A DNA stretch of 64,000 nucleotides from positions 15,432-79,431 of the forward strand of contig CALEUL010000045.1 in NCBI GenBank assembly GCA_937921035.1, in the 5' to 3' direction. Each line of letters opens with the position of its first letter. Position 1 is the stretch's first letter. The notes under the pieces are model-generated. The model did not search any database and was not told the DNA's origin. It was given only the letters and a program-made list of their open reading frames with translations. Positions 60,059 to 64,000 of the stretch are shown piece by piece. The translations under genes and the position numbers were made by a program. This stretch comes from an uncultured Porphyromonadaceae bacterium (GTDB lineage Bacteria > Bacteroidota > Bacteroidia > Bacteroidales > Muribaculaceae).

Positions 60059-60904
60059 ATGAAACTGAATCTCAGATTTCTGCTCGCCGTTGTCGTTATC
60101 GCTGCCGCCTCGCTTGGCATATCGGCGCAGATTCTTGTTACCAGCAATGAAAAGCTGATGGAGGACAGCGTGAAACGCGATTTCGACGATCGTCCCTATT
60201 TCGGCATTTACAAGGACAATTACTTTATCTTCGGACCGTCCATCAACCATACGCCGTCCAGAACCAACACCAACATCAAGTTCCAGATATCGGTATCGCA
60301 ACGCCTGACGCGTTCTTCACTCCCCTGGGGCACGTATCTGTATCTGTTCTATACCCAGAAGTGTTTCTGGAATGTGTTGGAGAACTCTATGCCCATGACC
60401 GACCTTAACTTCAACCCCGGCATAGGCCTTACCAAACCTTTCTTCTCGCGCGATCGCTATGTAGGCAAGATGACGCTTATTGTGGAGCATGAATCCAACG
60501 GCCGCGACAGCATACAGTCGCGTTCGTGGAACCGTGTGGCGCTGGCTTCTAATGTTATGGTTACGCGCAATCTTATGGTACATGGTAAGATATGGATTCC
60601 GATTGTCGACGGCGAGAACAATAAGGACATCGTGGACTACTGCGGCTTCTTCCAGTTTGGCGCACAGGTGCTGAGCAACAACAAACGCTTTACCGGCGGT
60701 ATAACGATCGTAAAACGGAAAGGCTGGAACCTAAACTCAAACGTTATCGTGGATCTGGCGTACCGGATCTTCCGCAAAGAAAACCAGTACCTGTTTGTGC
60801 AGTTCTATAACGGATACGGCGAGGGCTTGCTGGAATACAACAAGTTCCATTGCCAGTTGCGTGTCGGCCTGCTGATAAAGCCTAAATTCTTCAGCGATTA
60901 TTAA
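60059..60904 (+). CDS. pldA: Outer-membrane phospholipase A (OMPLA/PldA family)
   Basis: The 281-residue protein has a signal peptide (residues 1-23) and a barrel. The catalytic triad of OMPLA is in place: H144 and S146 in VEHESNGRDS, and N158 in RSWNRV, with the same spacing as E. coli H142, S144 and N156. The Ser of RSWNR is the calcium-site residue. It hydrolyses phospholipids in the outer leaflet and is active as a dimer. The next gene starts 10 bases later. Confidence 0.9.
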   Translation: MKLNLRFLLAVVVIAAASLGISAQILVTSNEKLMEDSVKRDFDDRPYFGIYKDNYFIFGPSINHTPSRTNTNIKFQISVSQRLTRSSLPWGTYLYLFYTQKCFWNVLENSMPMTDLNFNPGIGLTKPFFSRDRYVGKMTLIVEHESNGRDSIQSRSWNRVALASNVMVTRNLMVHGKIWIPIVDGENNKDIVDYCGFFQFGAQVLSNNKRFTGGITIVKRKGWNLNSNVIVDLAYRIFRKENQYLFVQFYNGYGEGLLEYNKFHCQLRVGLLIKPKFFSDY

Positions 60905-60914
60905 TTACCCTGCA

Positions 60915-61898
60915 ATGTACAGAAAAATTATTACGGCTCTGTTGTGCCTTTTGGTTATTGTGGCATGCACCAACGACGAGCAGTTCCGCGTGAACGGCGA
61001 AATCGAGGGCAAACCTACAATGAACATACGCGTATGCTACTATGCCAACGGTGCAGTACACACCATCGTTACGGCCGCACGCGAAGGCAAGTTCGAGTTC
61101 TTCGGTTCGGCGCCACAGCCGGCAATTGTGGAGATTACAGACTACGAGCACCGGCCGCTCGCGCGCATATATGCCCGTAATGGCGAGACATTCGACCTAT
61201 CCATCAATCGCGAGGCGCCACTTACGTCCGTGGCCGAAGGCAACGAGACAACTGTCCGCTGGTCTGAATTCCTGCGGGATAACGCCGGGGTGCTTGCCGC
61301 GCGCGATTCTTCTGCGAACAATACCATCGAAAAGTATGTAAGGGCAAATCCGGACGATGTGCTCTCCACGCTGCTACTGCTCACAAGCTATAATTCGTCG
61401 CTCGATCCCGTCGCCGCCGATTCGCTTCTCTCGGCAATCGGGCCGAAGGCTCGTCCGTCGGGTATTTTGGAGGGTTATAATCTGATGATCAGCCGGCTGA
61501 TAGCCGAGACGGTAGACAAGCCTGTGCGCCCGTTCTACTATGACAGACGCGACACAGCCCGTCTGTTCGATCCCGCCGACAGCAAAATAAACCTGATAGC
61601 GTTTACAAACGACGACCTCGAAGGCTACGACAGCCTTGCCGACAGCCTTGAGAAGGCTGTACGAGGCGATATCCGCGTAATGGACCTACGCGCTGCAAAC
61701 TTCAAGGGCGTATGGTACGCCGACACGCTCAAACGCGTTGTGGGGACTCTTCCGGGCGGTATTGCGGCCCGCGGTGTGGATTCACTCGGAATACCGTCGC
61801 TGCCGTTCTTCATCGTGGCCGACAGCCACGGAAAACAGATATACCGCGGCAAAACCCTCTCCGCCGCCCTCCGTGCCGCCAACTCCGCCGCCAACTAA
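60915..61898 (+). CDS. DUF4369 lipoprotein with thioredoxin-like C-terminus
   Basis: This 327-residue lipoprotein has its Cys about residue 18 (VIVACTND). An N-terminal DUF4369-type beta-sandwich (about residues 25-105) is followed by a helical region and a C-terminal thioredoxin-like strand/helix end (IPSLPFFIVADSHGKQIYRG). The CxxC redox motif is absent, so it is not a disulfide exchanger. The role is unknown. It follows the phospholipase gene by 10 bases and precedes the YifB gene by 13 bases, so the three are probably one operon. Confidence 0.75.
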   Translation: MYRKIITALLCLLVIVACTNDEQFRVNGEIEGKPTMNIRVCYYANGAVHTIVTAAREGKFEFFGSAPQPAIVEITDYEHRPLARIYARNGETFDLSINREAPLTSVAEGNETTVRWSEFLRDNAGVLAARDSSANNTIEKYVRANPDDVLSTLLLLTSYNSSLDPVAADSLLSAIGPKARPSGILEGYNLMISRLIAETVDKPVRPFYYDRRDTARLFDPADSKINLIAFTNDDLEGYDSLADSLEKAVRGDIRVMDLRAANFKGVWYADTLKRVVGTLPGGIAARGVDSLGIPSLPFFIVADSHGKQIYRGKTLSAALRAANSAAN

Positions 61899-61911
61899 TA
61901 CCCTAAATACC

Positions 61912-63468
61912 ATGCTTGTAAAAACATACGCTGCTGCTGTCCAGGGCATAGACGCAATTATCATCACTGTGGAAACCGTTATCCGAAGCGGTATCCAGTA
62001 TATTATCGTCGGGCTGCCCGACACTGCGGTGAAGGAGAGCGGCGAGCGTGTGCGGGCCGCAATACAGCAGTCGGGATTCACACTGCCGCGAGTGTCGGTG
62101 GTTATCAACATGGCTCCCGCCGACGTCCGCAAGGAGGGTTCGGCCTACGACTTGCCGATTGCCGTGGCGCTCCTTGTCGGCACCGAGCAGATAAAGGTAC
62201 ATAATCTTGATTCATACGTTATTATGGGCGAGCTGTCGCTGGACGGCAGCGTTATGCCCGTAAAAGGCATTCTCCCTATGGCCATCAGCGCCCGCGCCGC
62301 AGGTTTCAAGGCCATGATTGTGCCGGAGCAGAACGCATCCGAGGCTGCTGTGGTGAACAATATGGATGTATATGGCGTGCGCAACCTGCGCGAGGTGGTG
62401 GAAGTGCTTACCGGTGCCGGGACTGTGCAGCCTACGGTTGTGGATACGCGTGCCGAATTCTTTGCCGCCTCCGGCACGTTCGACTACGATTTCAGCGAGG
62501 TGCGTGGCCAGGAAAATGTGAAGCGCGCTTTCGAAGTTGCCTGCGCCGGCGGCCACAACATACTCCTTATCGGCCCTCCCGGTTCCGGAAAATCCATGAT
62601 GGCCAAGCGTTTGCCCTCCATTATGCCGCCGCTCACGCTCGGCGAGGCACTTGAAACGACAAAAATACACTCCGTGGCAGGCAAACTGCGCCGAGGCTCG
62701 CGGCTCATGACGGTGCGTCCTTTCCGTTCGCCACATCATACCGTATCGCCCGTTGCTATGGTAGGCGGCGGTTCGCATCCGCTGCCCGGCGAAATTTCCC
62801 TGGCGCATAACGGCATCCTTTTCCTTGACGAATTTCCCGAATTTCCGCGCACGGTGCTCGAGGTGCTACGCCAGCCGTTGGAGGACAGGCATATAAGCGT
62901 GAGTCGCGCCAAATATCAGGTAGATTATCCTGCCGGATTCATGCTTGTGGCATCCATGAATCCCTGTCCGTGCGGCTACTATACCCATCCGACAAAGCGC
63001 TGTACATGTTTGCCCGGAGCGATAACCAAATATCTCAACCGTATCTCCGGCCCGCTGCTGGACCGCATAGACATACAGGTGGAGATAATGCCCGTGCCAT
63101 TCGACGAACTCAGCGGCGCGCCGTCGGGCGAGACAAGCGCCCAGATACGTGCCCGTGTCGCCGCTGCCCGGCAGATTCAGGAACGCCGCTTCGCCGGCGA
63201 ATCCGAAATACACTGTAACGCGCAGATGAACTCGCGTCTGATGCAGAAGTATTGCCGCCTTTCGCCGGAAGCGCAGCGGTTGCTCAAAACGGCTATGACG
63301 CGCAACGACATGTCGGCCCGCGCCTACGACCGCATCGTAAAGGTTGCGCGTACCATCGCCGATCTCGCCGGCAGCGCCGATATCCAGCCCGCACACATCG
63401 CCGAAGCCGCCGGCTACCGCTCCCTTGACCGCGCCTCCTGGGGCACAACCGCTCAAGCTCTTTCATAA
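61912..63468 (+). CDS. YifB-family Mg-chelatase-like AAA ATPase
   Basis: The 518-residue protein has the N-terminal ChlI-like/Lon-protease-like fold (GLPDTAVKESGERVRAAIQQSG), the AAA core with Walker A IGPPGSGKSMMAKRL, Walker B FLDEFPEF and a C-terminal zinc site (NPCPCGYYTHPTKRCTC). It is the YifB/ComM-type ATPase; ComM aids branch migration in natural transformation in other bacteria. ATG 61912 is chosen: the in-frame extension overlaps the DUF4369 gene. It is the last gene of the pldA-DUF4369-yifB unit. Confidence 0.9.
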   Translation: MLVKTYAAAVQGIDAIIITVETVIRSGIQYIIVGLPDTAVKESGERVRAAIQQSGFTLPRVSVVINMAPADVRKEGSAYDLPIAVALLVGTEQIKVHNLDSYVIMGELSLDGSVMPVKGILPMAISARAAGFKAMIVPEQNASEAAVVNNMDVYGVRNLREVVEVLTGAGTVQPTVVDTRAEFFAASGTFDYDFSEVRGQENVKRAFEVACAGGHNILLIGPPGSGKSMMAKRLPSIMPPLTLGEALETTKIHSVAGKLRRGSRLMTVRPFRSPHHTVSPVAMVGGGSHPLPGEISLAHNGILFLDEFPEFPRTVLEVLRQPLEDRHISVSRAKYQVDYPAGFMLVASMNPCPCGYYTHPTKRCTCLPGAITKYLNRISGPLLDRIDIQVEIMPVPFDELSGAPSGETSAQIRARVAAARQIQERRFAGESEIHCNAQMNSRLMQKYCRLSPEAQRLLKTAMTRNDMSARAYDRIVKVARTIADLAGSADIQPAHIAEAAGYRSLDRASWGTTAQALS

Positions 63469-63510
63469 AAAGAAAGAGTTTCAACGAAAGAAAAGATAAA
63501 GGGCTATAGA

Positions 63511-63912
63511 ATGGCTTCTTGGCATGATTACCTCACGGTGCATATTTACATGCTCACATTGCGCAAAAACGCATATGTAGACTCAAAAGAAGGCAAACCA
63601 TTGGCAGGCTTGTATTATAAACCTGCAGCCACTTCCGGTTATAATGGTGAAAATACGCCGGGGTTCCCGAAGGCCATCTTGTGGAACGACCATTATATTA
63701 TATCTAAAAACTTTGATGGAAACAATCCTATGATTATCGAATATGTGATTATCAATATGGACAGTATTAAATCTGATTTTGGAGAAATGAATGATATTCA
63801 TAGATTCCAGGATCAAGAATCATATTACAATTATTTGAAACAAATTAAATTATCTGAGGCAGATATGAATCAAACAGACAATCACATAGCATGGTGGAAA
63901 ATATTATTCTGA
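63511..63912 (+). CDS. AT-rich orphan protein of unknown function
   Basis: The 133-residue protein has no signal peptide, helix pair or known motif. It has several Tyr/Asn-rich strands and a final WWKILF. The base composition is clearly more AT-rich than the surrounding genes, which suggests recent acquisition. It starts 42 bases after the YifB stop and ends before a strong terminator. An immunity or effector-linked role is a guess that the sequence does not support by itself. Confidence 0.5.
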   Translation: MASWHDYLTVHIYMLTLRKNAYVDSKEGKPLAGLYYKPAATSGYNGENTPGFPKAILWNDHYIISKNFDGNNPMIIEYVIINMDSIKSDFGEMNDIHRFQDQESYYNYLKQIKLSEADMNQTDNHIAWWKILF

Positions 63913-63942
63913 GAAGGCAATAAAGGCATTCCTATATATAAC

Positions 63943-63981
63943 AAAAAGAGACTGTCTAACAAGTTTGGACAGTCTCTTTTT
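63943..63981 (+). terminator. Intrinsic terminator after the orphan gene
   Basis: A 14-bp stem (AAAAAGAGACTGTC / GACAGTCTCTTTTT, 63943-63956 with 63968-63981) with an 11-base loop and a T-run. The A-run on the left makes it bidirectional. Confidence 0.9.
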
Positions 63982-64000
63982 ATAGTCTAAACTGGCTAAA

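Noticed and set aside
61738..61911. Extended start of the YifB ATPase.
   Set aside because: The extra 58 codons overlap the DUF4369 gene and do not resemble the family, which starts MLVKTYAAAV.
1..64000. Insertion sequences, integrases, phage genes and a replication origin.
   Set aside because: No transposase, integrase, terminase, portal or DnaA-box cluster was seen. The tRNA-Cys shows no obvious 3' duplication that would mark an integration site.

Overview
The window looks like chromosomal DNA of a gut Bacteroidales, most likely a Muribaculaceae (S24-7) relative; the family is an inference from gene content and the phylum is well supported. The promoters follow the Bacteroidetes pattern (TTTG at -33, about 20 bases, TAnnTTTG at -7), Shine-Dalgarno sequences are mostly absent, and the proteome is rich in lipoproteins, outer-membrane barrels, PCMD and DUF4369 domains and a T9SS-like C-terminal tail. 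No prophage, insertion sequence, integrase, CRISPR array or rRNA operon was seen. The one tRNA is tRNA-Cys.

Layout. 1-3515: the last 47 codons of a secreted caspase-like peptidase, then a DUF4384 protein, an unknown exported protein and a proline-rich transglutaminase-like protein, all on the plus strand. 3581-8209: tRNA-Cys and carA-carB (pyrimidine and arginine precursor). 8210-9730: an AT-richer stretch with a candidate sRNA, a YafQ-type toxin-antitoxin pair and a DUF2582 protein. 9919-14257: a porin, then an overlapping lipoprotein/PCMD/barrel operon. 14474-18342: histidine kinase, GT4 glycosyltransferase, KpsF-like isomerase and a PfkB-like protein without its catalytic Asp. 18426-20361: ribH and small proteins including a SUI1-domain factor. 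20534-24197: barrel protein, nagB, DUF3737 and a MalY/PatB lyase.

24243-27113 (mostly minus strand): a T9SS-like cargo gene downstream of the remains of a subtilisin gene, a lipoprotein with a palindrome over its promoter, and a candidate plus-strand sRNA. 27114-32563 (minus): a four-gene operon of pyruvoyl PSD-family decarboxylase, glutamate/GABA-type antiporter, MFS transporter and DcaP-like porin. It reads as an amino-acid decarboxylation/amine exchange system and is the most interesting unit in the window. Divergent from it lies a WG-repeat protein with an intact His-Cys caspase dyad (32869-35496), related to the partial gene at position 1.

35796-49304 is largely minus strand: korA-korB, pyrH-frr, a polyferredoxin, oxyR with a divergent ferredoxin, a MATE pump, a BI-1 protein, manC-argS, an OmpH-like lipoprotein and a tiny membrane protein. 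49472-63468 is mostly plus: pepD, a muramidase-like hydrolase, lepA, two FKBP isomerases, a SWIM-SNF2 helicase, a 785-residue orphan protein (minus), phospholipase A, a DUF4369 lipoprotein and a YifB ATPase. The window ends with an AT-rich orphan gene and a strong terminator.
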